Part shown: piece after piece, positions 11,379 through 23,181 of the stretch | Layout: each line of letters begins with the position of its first letter | How positions within the stretch are numbered: the stretch's first letter is position 1 | Origin: Dicyema japonicum | Taxonomy: Eukaryota > Dicyemida > Rhombozoa > Dicyemidae | Reading direction: 5' to 3' | NCBI GenBank assembly: GCA_011109175.1 | Contig: RDEW01000104.1 | Coordinates: 15,133-79,132, forward strand | Length of the DNA stretch: 64,000 nucleotides | Program-made: the position numbers and the translations under genes | The notes under the pieces: generated by a model | The model's database searches: none | What the model saw: only the letters and a program-made list of their open reading frames with translations | Told to the model about the DNA's origin: nothing

Positions 11379-12640
11379 TTTTTTCTTAATAAAATTTTGA
11401 TTTTTAATAGTAATACAAGATATACTCTTATTAGCAGGCACTCATTAAATCAACTCATTTTTAAGTTATTCTTGTTACAATTTCATTTATGTTAAATAGT
11501 TCGCACGTGGTGTACTGTAAAGTTGATCAGTCGGTACTGGTGCAGCATAGTACTTCCTGAGCACTTATAGTACATCCAGAAAATTAAACTCTCGAAAAAA
11601 TAACTTTGGAGCTAGGATTGACAAAGTGTGACGTATAAGATTGATGGTCCTCGGGTCTTTGGACGAAGTATGACCTAGATTTCTTATCATTTCTTTATGA
11701 ATCTGAAAATTCCTTCCCATTTTAGTTTGTATGAAGATTTGAACATAAGTTCTGACTCTTAATGTATGTTTTTTATGATAAAAAATATTAATTTTATGGG
11801 GTAATAGTGATTATAACTCTTAGTGATTAGTGCTGTCACATGTGTGTAAGTTCGATTCACACACCGCTACCTAAAAAATCGAGGGATTCTTTTATTCTGC
11901 TCTTTGTTATTTTCAAATCTTAAGAGTCCTCATATGATCCTCCTGTCACGAAAACGATCGGTGGCTACCCGGGATCAAAAAAGAAGATATCTCTCCCGTA
12001 TTTTATTGGAGGGGTTTTTAACAGCGGATTTGAATAAACTTGTCGCTTGGAATGACCGCATATCACTTCGTCGCGAGAACTGCTAGGCACTAGTTGACTC
12101 TTAATTTTTTTTGTATATAAATTCTAACACAAATTTATTTGACTATTATCGACTATTTGACTATTATCGACGGCATTTTATAAATAATAAATATAAGAAA
12201 AATTGTAAACTGACATAAAGAATCAAAGTAACGTGCCTATGCAGAGATAGTTCAGATTTCATACCTCTACATGGCATGACATGTGACTGATATGGACATC
12301 ATGGCCTTACAAGTCTAATAACCTCAGAAAGAGTTCCACGACAAAGCAATAAACGGATGCCGCTGCTAAAGCTGAGAAGGCATAGGGGTAGAAATACGAA
12401 AGACATCTTGACCAGACTGCTACACGTTCTATGCAGTCGTGGTTGAAACAATTGGATAAATAAATAGGAATTCATTTTCTCAAAACGGTTTAAACAATAG
12501 CAACACTCATAGGCCATAACGAACCTAAGACGAAATGACTTCTTCAGTTAATCTCAATTGCCATCGCTAAATTGAACCATATGGCTATTAGATTAAATAT
12601 CTCTTCCTTCTAGTGTTATTATCTGATCAACTTTAACTAG
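11379..12640. other. Intergenic; tRNA-like SINE scrap at 11811-11877
   Basis: No protein gene is supported. At 11811-11877 there is a tRNA-like end: AAGTTCGATTC resembles a B box and is followed by CCGCTACC, which pairs imperfectly with GGTAATAG upstream. The D and anticodon arms do not fold properly, so this is not a functional tRNA. Bases 12590-12640 resemble 42085-42140, another dispersed repeat. Confidence 0.35.
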
Positions 12641-12644
12641 ATGA

Positions 12645-12720
12645 CGACAATAAAATGTATCGGGATCACGGGATTAGTTAGTTCGTGTTTACCTTTGGAA
12701 TAATTCTATGGTGAGACATT
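12645..12720 (+). repeat. LINE 3' end module (GGGATCAC type)
   Basis: GGGATCAC at 12662 is followed by GGATTAGTTAGTTCGTGTTT and a pyrimidine-rich tail. This is the terminal module that follows ORF2 in LINE copies elsewhere in the window. Confidence 0.55.
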
Positions 12721-12729
12721 GCGGGGACA

Positions 12730-13724
12730 TTAAATTCTTCCAATTTGACCAATTATTTAAAGCTCTTGCAATGAAATTAAATATAAAAAATTAAAATAGT
12801 CTTTCATTTATTTTAGAAACCAAATTCGATGGCAAACTCAGAATCCATAAGAGAGAACTAGGGGGAACATCCCGTTAATGTAGATATTGCTAACATTAGT
12901 GATAAACTTCATTTATCAGACGTATAATTATTAAGTGAAATGTTCGGAGAAGAACAAGGGAATCCACTATGTTTATTTGTGGTGACCTGAAAATTAGCGA
13001 TCTTTCCTCAGACATCTGTCCCCCATTGATTTTCTTGAAAATTCTTTCGGTAAAACACAAATTATTCGACATGAAAATTATGGGCCAACCCACACGAGAT
13101 ATGTTAAACCTCAGGAAAACATTTTCCGTGATATCTTGCTTCATGCTAGTAACTAGTTCTTGAGGAATATGGTTGCTTCCGATATCCATACCGTTTTCTG
13201 TCTATCACCTAGCAAAATAGGGAGACGATACTAGGTATACATTCATTATGTAACCACCGTGAAAATAATCAGTAATAATTAATCGGTGGAGAAAGCTAGG
13301 CGCACGATACGTCTCTTAAGAGTAATTGCCCAGAACTTGATCGTGTTATGGTTTTCCGTATTTTTCTGTCAAATGGTACTCTCCGAATCATCAGCAATGA
13401 TGGAGGACCTATCCAATACAGCGTTCCAAACCAGTCCTCCGATGCCTTTGGTCGAGTTATTGTCAATTTTTTGAATTGGTTATTGTCAATTTTTCGGCTG
13501 AGTAATTTATGCCAGTTTAAAAACAACAGGTGCGTTATAGTAGAAATTATTGTACTTTAGTTCTTCGCTTGAGTCAAAAAATGGCAAAGGTGGTCTGGTT
13601 CCGAGGTTTAATTTAAGAATTAGAAGTTCCTCATACAGAGGTAATCCACTGGGGAATTTTGGTTTTCCAGTGTAAAAGATGTGACGATTTTCGATCCACA
13701 TCAAAAATAGTAATTATTTAATTT
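12730..13724 (-). other. Unassigned minus-strand ORF fragments
   Basis: Several short minus-strand frames occur (13704-13507, 13526-13296, 13189-12896). One contains ITRPKASEDW followed by FGTLYWIGPP, which faintly recalls the TR..S...L....WW.GP segment of BEL/Pao-type polyproteins. The match is too short to be sure. No splice-consistent gene model was found; a decayed retroelement is more likely than a host gene. Confidence 0.25.
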
Positions 13725-14455
13725 ATTTATTTTTTTTTTTTATAACAAAAATTTATTAACAATAAAATATTATTTATTAACTATGGGGGAGAGCGGCTGC
13801 TGACATCACGGAGTAAGCGTTTCCGCGAATAACAGCGATACCAATTCTTTGCCTCAGCCAGACCGCTTCCCGCACGTCTTTCTTGCGGTGGGCCAATTTT
13901 CCCCCGATTTCCTTTAGGAAAGAGGCTGTAATACTTCCAGCCGCACCAGACGTCTCGATTGCTATCGGTACAAAACGGTAGCGGTCTCCAATTTCGCCAT
14001 ATTTTTTAATCTTGATTTTTTCGGCCAGATCGGCTGCCGATCCAGCAGACTGCGCCGAGCTGAGCATCATCGAGTTCGAGAAAGAATCCACAACAGTGCA
14101 GTCCCATACGAGCGATTTTCCCTCAGTGAACGGAAAGACAGTTAACCCATCCGGTCTTTTCCCATCTCCGCGGTCCAATCCCACAGGTTCCAATACTGCC
14201 GGGAAGCCTGCCGCTTCAAGAGCTCGCAAGACAATGTTGTTCATAGCAGCATGGCGGGGTGCTCTGCCCGCACTCCTTTTGCACGAGAGCGGGTGCAGCC
14301 CTTTGGCATCGACGATCCCTCCACAGCGACATTGGTGTTCGACGCAAACATCAGCTCCCAGGCGTTGTGCGATTCCAATCCGAATACAGTCATCGTCCAA
14401 TAGGGTCCCCAGGGAGGAAGACGGGAGTGCATCCAGCCACGCTCCGTTTTTTTAT
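13725..14455 (-). mobile_element. 5'-truncated RLE-type LINE (restriction-like endonuclease domain)
   Basis: The minus-strand ORF of about 220 codons is intact. It has the C-terminal layout of non-LTR elements with a restriction-enzyme-like endonuclease. A zinc-binding segment (CRCGGIVDAKGLHPLSC, then AGRAPRH) is followed by the PD-(D/E)XK core GDGKRPDGL ... LVWDCTVVDSF, then KIKIKKYGEI and FVPIAIETSGAAGS. It starts in mid-protein (WLDALPSSSLGTLLDD at the 5' edge, next to an A-run) and ends with a poly-A-like tail near 13728-13740. No RT is attached. GC content is clearly higher than in the surroundings, suggesting a young copy. Such domains cut target DNA for target-primed reverse transcription. 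Confidence 0.75.
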
Positions 14456-14545
14456 TAACAAAAATTTTTTTTTAACAATTAAACAAATGTCAGTTGAGGA
14501 AGCCTGCTGCGTGGATTGCGAACGAGTTCCCTCGGAGAGAGTTCC
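14456..14545 (-). repeat. 3' end repeat of a poly-A retroelement
   Basis: The minus strand reads CTCCGAGGGAACTCGTTCGC, then ATCCACGCAGCAGGCTTCCT, ACATTTGTTT and an A-rich tail. The same block occurs at 41931-42016 and 62929-63010. Here its A-tail abuts the 5' end of the RLE element, giving two retroelement ends in tandem. Confidence 0.7.
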
Positions 14546-14599
14546 TTTAATTTATTTAAATTATTGCGAACGAGTTCATTTAATTTATTTAAATTATTA

Positions 14600-16240
14600 A
14601 TTTTATAAATTTTTATTATAATAAAAAATAAAATTAATGAATTTTTACGTTATTTTTGATGGTGTCTAAGAATAGTGAATTCTAAGCAATTTTACTATTA
14701 GCTGATAAGTAGATTTCTTTCTAAACCTCATGAAGACTATGAAATATTTTGGGGTGATATTCATGATAATCAATCGAAAAAAGTATTCTAAACTGATTAT
14801 AATCATCTGAGCATTCACAAATGCTTAATCAGCTTAAACTTGGAAATTCCACAAATTTTAAATAACTAAACGTATAATTCCAAATCACTCAACAACTGAC
14901 AGAACTGGTTAGAGTCTTCGAGAAGACATAATCAATTGATTTTGACGTCATTTTAAGCTACCAGATTGTCTGTTACTTTTTTCATCTCCAACAAGAGCAA
15001 TGCAAATTGTGAGGTTTCTCTCCTAATTACCTCCCACAAACATAGTGATCCCGCGATTCTGTTAAATCAACGGAAAAAGTTTTAATTTTTTAATAGCAGA
15101 TCGAACGTCAAGCTCTTTAAAGAAGAACCTGAGACGAGGTCGAACAATGATAGTCCACAATAGAATCCAACAGAAAGGTTGCTTGTCTTTTAATCGAAGA
15201 CTGAGTAAATATGCTACCCACTCGAGGACGTCTCCAGGCGGAGAGAAAGGGTTAATGTCTATAATTTGATGAAGGTCTGGTTCGATTGTGAGATTAGTGC
15301 AAAGTCAGTCGGAGAAGGACATCAAGGCAGTCCTCGAATTGAACGAAGGCACTCTAAAGTCTGCCTTCAGTCTGACGGACTACGAGAGGGCAGTAATGAT
15401 AGCATGGACGTTGAAAGTGCCATGAACATGCAGATCGAGCTGAACAGACTGCAGTGTCTACAGGAAAGGTTTGAGAAGAAAGTCAGATTTACATCAAATA
15501 TATTATGATGGGCTAAATAGAAAGGACGATTGTTTTTGCACGAAGCCAGATCTTATTCTAATTTTATTTATAACAAAAAACGAGAATCACCTACAATTAA
15601 AAAAGAGTAGGGGCCGTCAGGTTAACCCGGACACTTTAAACAGCCATTTCATTCTTTCTCAATGCTCCTCCCAGTCCCGATACACTTCCTATATAGATGA
15701 ATCACTTTTTGAAAGTAGCTAAGACTTTCGATTTTTCTTTTTTCTCCATCTTTTTGAAAACAATCTATCATTTCTTGTTCCTTTATAAACTGCCACCTGC
15801 ATTAATTTCTATCATCAGTAATAAAACCATTGATTGCATCTATCTTTTAAATTTAATCAACAAGTGAATTATCAGGTTGATAATATTTACACTTGGCTGC
15901 CTAGAGTTGTTTATCATAAATTCACAGATTTCACATATTCACAGGTTATAAGAATTTTTGATGTATTTTTATTTCAATCAATCTTTTCTGTGCAATGGAA
16001 ATGTCCTTCCTTTTCGAGCCATGTGGCACTTTGGAAATTAAAATTTAAATTCAATTAAAAAAATAAATTAATGAGACTCATCACATCAATATCTGCCAAT
16101 GAGCGAACCAATCCACTGTAGTAGAAAGCGAGCGATCATTTTTAAATGCCGTAGTGGCACTGGGCAATTTTCTCGATTCACGTGGATCTCTATTGATGCT
16201 TAAGAATTAGAGAAAGCAAAAAAAGAAAGGATCCTTGTTA
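14600..16240. other. Gene-poor stretch
   Basis: AT-rich with short ORFs only (for example 15266-15508, a charged frame with no recognised motif). I see no splice-consistent gene, RNA gene or complete element. Confidence 0.35.
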
Positions 16241-16249
16241 ATGTAGGTG

Positions 16250-16620
16250 GAAGTGTAGGAATCTAACTCACAGCCAATCGTGAGTGAAAGCATTAACCAC
16301 TTTATTATTATCTAACATCGATAAAGGAATCATCAAAAAAGAAGGAGTTAACTATCAATTAAGAGACTTCGACAGAATGAGAGGTTTTTGCTGTGTTGCA
16401 TCATAGTACCACAGCTTTACTAAATCCAATCTTTATTCTTTAATAAGAATTTTAAAGAGGTGGGTTATTTTCCAAAATTTACGTGTTTTGTTGACTTGTA
16501 TAGCTGATTAGTAGAAACGATAGGATTCGGAGCCGCATAGTAATGAAGCTGGAATTATTTTTCAAGATTCTCACGTTGTCGAGTAATGGAGGAATAGTTA
16601 AGGAGAGAAATTGATAATGT
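16250..16620 (-). repeat. tRNA-like SINE head joined to a LINE-type 3' repeat
   Basis: On the minus strand 16310-16250 reads AGTGGTTAATGC and GTGAGTTAGATTCC, resembling RNA polymerase III A and B boxes, ending CACTTCCACC. Bases 16620-16330 are a diverged copy of the minus-strand repeat at 26210-26560 and 34395-34640. They share a segment on GATCGGATTCGGAG and the end pattern CTTAATTGATAGTTAACTCC. Confidence 0.45.
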
Positions 16621-16761
16621 TAACTATATTTTCAATAATTAAAGATATTTAATAAAAATGGTAATGAAATATCTTTTCATAGATATTTAATATATAATTA
16701 TATCAAACAATTAAGATAAAAATTTAAAAAAATAAATTTGACCTAATAAAATTTAGACTAC

Positions 16762-18058
16762 ATGAACAGAACTATTTATTATATCATAATTATTCTGTTT
16801 AGCAAAATAGTCAAAATAAAATGTGATGAGAGATATATATTAATTAATTCATATGTAATTTTCAAGAATCCTTCAATAGTATATATTTCTTATACTTTAG
16901 GAATATAGTTATCAAGGTTACTTTCCGAGAAACATATAGATGTATGGCAAACTAATGGTACGGATTTGTCTTCTTTAACTAACATAAAATTTAAACTTAT
17001 TCCATACTTCTACAATGAGTTTTATACTATTGACTTAGTAACAGAAATTGATTATGGTACGTTTTTTTGTTGTACTTAAGCTGGTAAGCGATATACTAAT
17101 ATCACAAAGATTCCTAACACTAAATATGGGGAATACTACCGATGTGGTTATGCTTATATTAGTTTTCGAATAATATATCTGTTACATTTTATTCAATCAA
17201 GTTGCAATATCACGATAAAGGTTTTTTGCATCATTTTTTCAAAAAGGTTTTTATTAAAATTTATTTAGCTAATGACTGTAACCCAAATAATGACCCAAAT
17301 ACGCCGATTTGGTTTATATGTAACAAAAAGAGAATCCGAGCAGTAATAAGTGGAATTATCAAAATATCATATATTGACAATAGCGAAATTGTACACGTTT
17401 GCATTGATTCTTAGATACAGATGAACATTTCGATGATTATTACTATAATGTCTTAACACATAATTATAATGACAATAAATATATATTGTATGGTGATTAT
17501 TTTAAAATATCTATTACGGCGTATAAACAATATGGGAATGAATATCGTATTAATAGATTTTCTGTTTGTGTTGGTGATAAAAATGATAAATGTGTTTCAC
17601 TTAAAAAGCAATTTAAACAAATTAAAATGGGAGGATATAATCACTGTGGATCCATCTCACAAAACTATAAAAATGTGTCAATCGAAATTTCATCTTTTAA
17701 ATTACAATTTTTCCGTGATGATTTGATTTTTGAATTTATTGGAGATGGTAAATAAATCCGACTGAATTTTAGATGAAGGATGCTTTGAAGAACAAACATC
17801 GAATGAAATTAAAGACAAAAAAAACATATTAAACATCGTAATACTGTAAAACCGACTAAATTTTAGATAAAATAATTTTGACGAACTAATTTCGTCTGAA
17901 AGTAAACCCGTAAAAAAATTGACGAAAAATCAAATAATTGGAATCGTGTCTGGAGTTGTTGGACTAATATTCATATCTCTCACTGTCGCTATTTTATCAA
18001 ACTGAAATCACATACTGAAATACAGGAAAGCATTCCATTAATCTTTGTAACTAACTAA
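16762..18058 (+). pseudogene. Unknown membrane protein family, copy 1 (probably degenerate)
   Basis: A paralogue of the gene at 31.7-32.9 kb. It starts at ATG 16762 with a hydrophobic leader (MNRTIYYIIIILFSKIV). Similar segments occur in the same order as in copy 2: GEYYRCGYAY, then after a 22-nt intron NDCNPNNDPNTPIWFICN and KRIRAVISG, then SSFKLQFFRDD, then across a 25-nt intron DDEGCFEEQ, a TM helix (IIGIVSGVVGLIFISL) and a tail with EIQESIPLI. Small GT...AG introns separate most segments. Two frame shifts are needed, one after the YYRCG exon near 17165 and one in the TM segment near 17990, and a stop sits near 17858. It is therefore probably a pseudogene. Function unknown; the layout is that of a type I surface protein. 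Confidence 0.55.
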
Positions 18059-18699
18059 TTTTAATTTGTAAACACTCTTCACTTTATTTGAATTTATTAA
18101 ATTATTTGAACAACAGTCGATATTCGAAAAACTTACAAAATTTTGAAATTTGACAATTGTAACAAAGTATACCAGATGATTTATCCTAACTTTGGCATCG
18201 GAAACCCCTTGTTCAACATAAAAGATCTTTGGCTAACAGGAGAAGACCAATTCGTCGAATCTGATAAATAATGAACAAGGTCCCAAGCATTATTATTCTA
18301 TGATCAATATTTCGGACATACTAACAAGACAACAATTTTCCCATTTATAATATAGGCTGCCTTTACAGTCCACTTCGCTCAAATAAATTAATAATGTGTA
18401 CCACAATAGCTTGTACGACTATGAGTAGTTATTTTTTATCATGTCAAGACCAATGTAAAAACCCATAACTACATTTAACTAGTACTGGACAGAAAACGGT
18501 CTTTTATCCTCATTGCAATACTCCGAAAGCGTCTGTGCTGGGCATTTTATTAGGGAAAACCAGTCTTCCGTTACTCTGTATGCCCTTTTCTTTTCGGCTT
18601 ATATCTAAAAATCAACACCAGGACTTTGGTTCCAGTTTCAAAATTCATATTGATAGTAATATTTCGGTTTTCTGAATACGTGCTTGTGCAGGGACGAGT

Positions 18700-18810
18700 A
18701 AGGAGCATCGGGCCAAACTAAGGTCCTGCTAGAACGAACTGGGATCACGTAATTAGTTTGTTTGTGTGATCGTGGTCTCTGGTGTTATTATTATTATTCC
18801 ACCTTATTAG
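18700..18810 (+). repeat. LINE 3' end module
   Basis: GGGATCAC at 18741 is followed by GTAATTAGTTTGTTTGTGTG and GTGGTCTC, then a (TTA)n tail. No ORF2 remains upstream. Confidence 0.55.
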
Positions 18811-19549
18811 TAGATTGACGAACTGTGATTGCAGAGGTGATGTCCATTCCTCTGCACTCGGATAAATCAGTCTAAATCAAGGTATTTCAAATGATGACTA
18901 TTTGGACAGGTATAGTGTGGTGGTTGTGGTGTCTTTCATGACAAGCTGAAATTTATATCCGACCAGTGCATCCACACAGTACCCGCTTACAAAATTCACT
19001 GGATAACCTGAACATTTTGATACGATGAACAAACTACACACAATTCAAAAAAATTCGTGCTCCATAATTTTTACTTCGAATAGAAGATTCTATGATGGTT
19101 TCGAAGTGGAGGTGGTTGGACGGTGTGAATTTGTTGCATCTGATTATTTTCGAATGACTCCATTTAAAACACAGAAGTTTTTAAATTTTTGCTCAGGAAT
19201 GCTAATTGACAAAATGTGAGATTAAACGTTAAGATTTAGACCGGAAATATATTTGGGACATCAACAATTCTGAGATGTCTGAATTCAAGACTGGACAATG
19301 ATCATTCTTTAACGAACCTTTAATTCCTCGCATTTTGATCTAATCGTCGACTCTGTCTTGTTGTTGGTAATGCCCTTCTGATTATAAATAGAATTCATCA
19401 GGCATTTCCATAAACGTAGCAATTTTAAATAGCTGGGCAATCTGTTCAATATTATATTGTTAAGGAAACTTTCAATCTTATATTTAATTATTTCTGATAC
19501 ACCGAGAAAAAAACATCAAATAACTAAAGAACAGGCCAATCTTAATCAG

Positions 19550-20010
19550 TGGATCATCTAACTACGGAAATAATTTTGCGACTCTGTTGATAGGCTTTGA
19601 AAAAAGCCATCGATTTACCTGATCATGATCGGGTTTTACTTCTTGTATAGGGTACTTGATAACTCTGCCTTCCCTACTGGAATGTAGATTTTGCGAAAAA
19701 CTTATTCACGAAATTGAAAATTAAGCGATTATTATTGTCAACCACAACCTAGGATCTCTTTTTTATGCAACTAACTATCTGCTGTTTATGGACGACCTAA
19801 AAATATTATCTCGAGAAGAAAGCACAACGATTGTGATCATGAAAATAATTTCTTCTTAGAAGCAGCTGAACCTGAATAAAATGTCGTAAAATATACAACT
19901 AATATGCTCGGTTTGGATATAAGGCTAATTTGCTTGACCGAATGGATAGATATCGGTGTGTTAGAGCAGTTTTTTCTCAACAACGTCGATTCATACTTCA
20001 GGGGCAAATT
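19550..20010 (+). mobile_element. RT fragment of an RLE-type LINE
   Basis: Frame-broken plus-strand pieces: FEKSHRF / KKAIDLPDHDRVLLL (compare KAYDSVPH in R2-like reverse transcriptases) and NYLLFMDDLKIL, a typical catalytic box (..LLFMDDLKL..) of such elements. Stops are frequent. 18810-19550 holds nothing I can identify. Confidence 0.5.
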
Positions 20011-20189
20011 TTATAGGTTAAGGAACTTTTTTTTCTTTCTGGAACTATTTTTGAATTAAAGAATTATGATATGTCTCAATCATAATAAATAATCTGTGAT
20101 ATTTTGTTAGTTGAGTAACACCGGCCTTTTTAACTTGTAAGAGGCAGCAGCTATTAAATAGGACGCTGAAGATAACGGTCGCTACCAAT

Positions 20190-20790
20190 TTTCGATGTGG
20201 ATCAACCTCACGTCGAAAAAATTGGATACCAGTTTTAATCTGGCAACTGAGTAACCATAATTATTCCCTGTCAACATGTTCAACGACCTCGGGAATTCGA
20301 CTAGATATTGGCAGTTATTTATCGGTCGCATAGCCCCAGAAGTAAGAGAAATTCGCAGATAAATTAATTGCTGTTTGAAATTTAAAAATTGAATCAAACA
20401 TACTCTCCAAAGTCTTCCGTAACACTAGCGTCAGTATATGAGCTTTGAGCCTCTCCTCCACCTTGAGGGCATCCAAGTGGCCTTTGAAAAATCTCGAGAC
20501 AATTCCATCGACTGCGATGGGTACAAAAATTATTTTCATCTTTGCGTGATGGATAATATCAAGTCCGTTGGCCAGTAAGTCATACTTGTGGAACTTTTCT
20601 ACTGCGACCTGCTTGAGGCAGTTTTGCAAAGTGATCCCAATTTTAACTACAGTAATCGTATTTTTTGTCTTATCATAAACGATAATGTTGGGTTTATTAT
20701 TCGTTATAGCCGAATCCGTACTGATCGTTATGTCTACACGAATCTCCACAAATTCATTTGCGAAAACAGATGCAACCTGAATCATTCTCC
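20190..20790 (-). mobile_element. RLE-type LINE C-terminal endonuclease domain
   Basis: The minus-strand ORF 20785-20315 (156 codons) reads NNKPNIIVYDK, then VVKIGITLQN, VEKFHKYDLLANGL, KIIFVPIAVDGIVS and FKGHLDALKV. This is the pattern of the C-terminal nuclease-like domain of many non-LTR elements (NRPDIVV.DK ... IDV..P...N....EK..KY..LA...VPIV....G....HL..L). The usual second acidic residue (ID) appears as VK here, so it is probably inactive. It lies opposite in orientation to the RT piece just upstream, so the two are separate insertions. Confidence 0.65.
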
Positions 20791-21489
20791 ACTTACTTTT
20801 CTCAGCGTTTTGTTAACCAAATTCAGACGAATCTTCCATTTTGTGACAAGTTTCCTAATAAACCTGACAATCAAGCATGGAAGACCAATTTTGTAATACC
20901 TGATGCAGAAACTGGTGGTCAACCGAGTCATAAGGTTTTATTTTACGTCAATCCAAGTGGAATTCAAACTGTTTACATTTTGTTGATTTACGGACTTGTT
21001 GACGATAGCCCGTTCTTATGCACCTTTGTGCATTTTTGCGTTCCCAGTTGATTATCAGTGATTAAGGCATATGATATAATGTATTCTGATAATTTTTTGT
21101 TCAAACACTTTGTCAATATTTTTATCAAATTAGGCATATAATCTTCTACATCTCCTCACAAAGATATCCATGAACAGGAAGTGAAGTTCTTGTTAAATAA
21201 AGTGGTAGACATCATCACAACCAGATGGCTTCCAATTTGGAAACATCTTGATAGTCTCGGTGATTTCCTCTCCATGCTAAAAATAAATTTTATTTTGTTA
21301 AAAAAATATAAAATAGATAAAATCTAATTATTTAAATAACTACTAAAATAACAAAACCTTTAACCAAAAATATTAAATTTAAGCCTTGTTCTTTTATCCA
21401 TATACGTGAAACTTTAACTCTAAACACTAACTCTTACAGAAAACCCTCAAAGTGTAAATTATTAAACATAATTTATTAATTAAATTATT

Positions 21490-22250
21490 TAGCGTTTTCG
21501 ATCACTTTAACTCGTGACCTGTGAATATTTTCATCCTCATTGTTATTGAGAAAACAATTATCTCCCTCAATTGTACGATGAGCTGGATTTTCGCCATGAT
21601 CTCCTCGTTTGAAGACCTTTTCACCAACTTTTAAAGTTTCTTCGTCGTTTCTCCATTTTTTCAATCATCTTTAGTGCTGCTACTTTGGTATATATTTGTG
21701 CCTCTTCCCTTGCTTCATCCACTCCATAAGACAGAAAATTAGACAAATCCTTCGAATTGCTTCATATGGATACTTACATCCCATATATATGAAGAATGTC
21801 ATTTGTTTCGTTGTCACGTGTATCGAATTGTTGTAATTAAAAACAATTTTTAAATGAAGAACATAACTCCCAAACTCCACTGGAAGCGGATGTAAAGGAA
21901 ATCCATTTTTTATTGATTGGTTAAATCTAAATTTGTAATTTCTTTTTTACCTCTCTACTTGACCTTGTATCCATGGATTTATTTTTAAATTCTTTTCCGA
22001 TATCCGTGTGTAGTAATAACGGGGGGCCACATGTATAAAAAATTTTTTTTAAAGTTTCAACTACTTCCTTTGAATTTTTTGAGTAGAGTTTCGACCATAC
22101 CATATTTGCTAAAGCAATCAACAACTGTCAAAAGCTACAGAAAATTAATGAGAAAAAATACCACTGTCAATAGATTTTATTATTCTTTTAGCATCCTTGT
22201 AACATCAAAGATATTTAAAAGTGGTCTTCATTTTTACATATCTCATTAAG
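21490..22250 (-). mobile_element. Integrase (rve) relic of an LTR or Ginger-type element
   Basis: The minus strand gives, in order: KEVVETLKKIFYTCGPPLLL, then HTDIGKEFKN (catalytic Asp region of DDE integrases); YNNSIHVTTKQMTFFIYMG (compare YN.S.H.TT..SPF...G); and KVGEKVFKRGDHGENPAHRT as a C-terminal SH3-like part. Frameshifts separate the pieces. Similar integrases occur in Ty3-type elements and in Ginger/KRBA2-like transposons; the fragment does not decide which. Confidence 0.6.
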
Positions 22251-22430
22251 TTTTGAAAAAAACCCAACTCAATTAATGGAACAATCACTGACTCTCCAAT
22301 CTATGGGAACAGCCTTTTTTCGAGACCAATTCAGATATTTTATAGGAGGTTTCCAGTCTTTACAAAAAAAACTAACTAAAATGCTAACAATTAGTTTGTG
22401 TTTTCTGTAGTTTTTTTGATTATAAGATTG

Positions 22431-22630
22431 TTAAAATAAATCTCCCTTAGTTTTCCAAGTATTTGATAGGTTTGTCAAGTTTAGACGAATGCCTGCTTCG
22501 CAAAATGCTGCAATATTCTTGATTGCTTCATTTGACAAAATAACATTGCATATTAAACAATAAGGGTTTGTTTCATTAATGGGAATAAGCTCAATAGAAT
22601 CTGCTTTGATAATTACGAACACCTTTTAAT
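22431..22630 (-). mobile_element. BED-finger-like fragment of a hAT element
   Basis: The minus-strand reading NPYCLICNVILSNEAIKN resembles the zinc-finger start of ZBED-type transposases (P.CLIC...LSNEAMKPSKL..H). The histidine end of the finger is not evident. Short and isolated. Confidence 0.4.
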
Positions 22631-23181
22631 AATTTCTAAAATTGAGAGTTATTGAATTTTTATTTAATTAAATCTATTTTACTTTTTATTAATGCTTTCG
22701 TTTTTTCAATAAAAATTAAAAAAATCAATAATTCCATAGTTCAAGTTGAGAAGCACTGATATACGTACAGCCTTGCTGGATGATCATTAATGTTTATTCA
22801 ATTTGAGCTCCACCTAGAGCTTCTAATGTTCTCATCACTTCGTCCATGTTCATGAGAAAAAAAAAAGGGATTTCATCCATCACTAAGACAAGTAGTTATT
22901 CTCCCCCCATAAAATTACATAACCCCCAAATTTCCAACCAATTACCAAACAAAGCATACTCAAATACCCGTGCTAAATACAGCTTCAGGGAGTATATCAA
23001 TCCACCCAAGAAATGTTCAGAATGATGCACCACCTATCTAAGCTACACCACCATCAAAAGCATAATCTCCTATAAGATGATGCAGCAACTAAGCAATTTC
23101 ACAAAATACTTAAGAGGCAAGCAATACTTTCCCCACCAAGCATATTAAAAACAAAGAGAAAATCATAAATATTTTAAATAC

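Noticed and set aside
11811-11877. Possible tRNA gene
   Set aside because: The T-loop and 3' acceptor strand look right, but the acceptor has mismatches and no proper D or anticodon arm forms. Treated as a SINE remnant.
14012-14458. 148-codon plus-strand ORF
   Set aside because: It is the antisense shadow of the intact GC-rich RLE nuclease frame on the minus strand.
20588-21051. Two plus-strand ORFs of about 100 codons
   Set aside because: The first lies antisense to the endonuclease domain of a LINE; the second has no motif and no splice-consistent extension.
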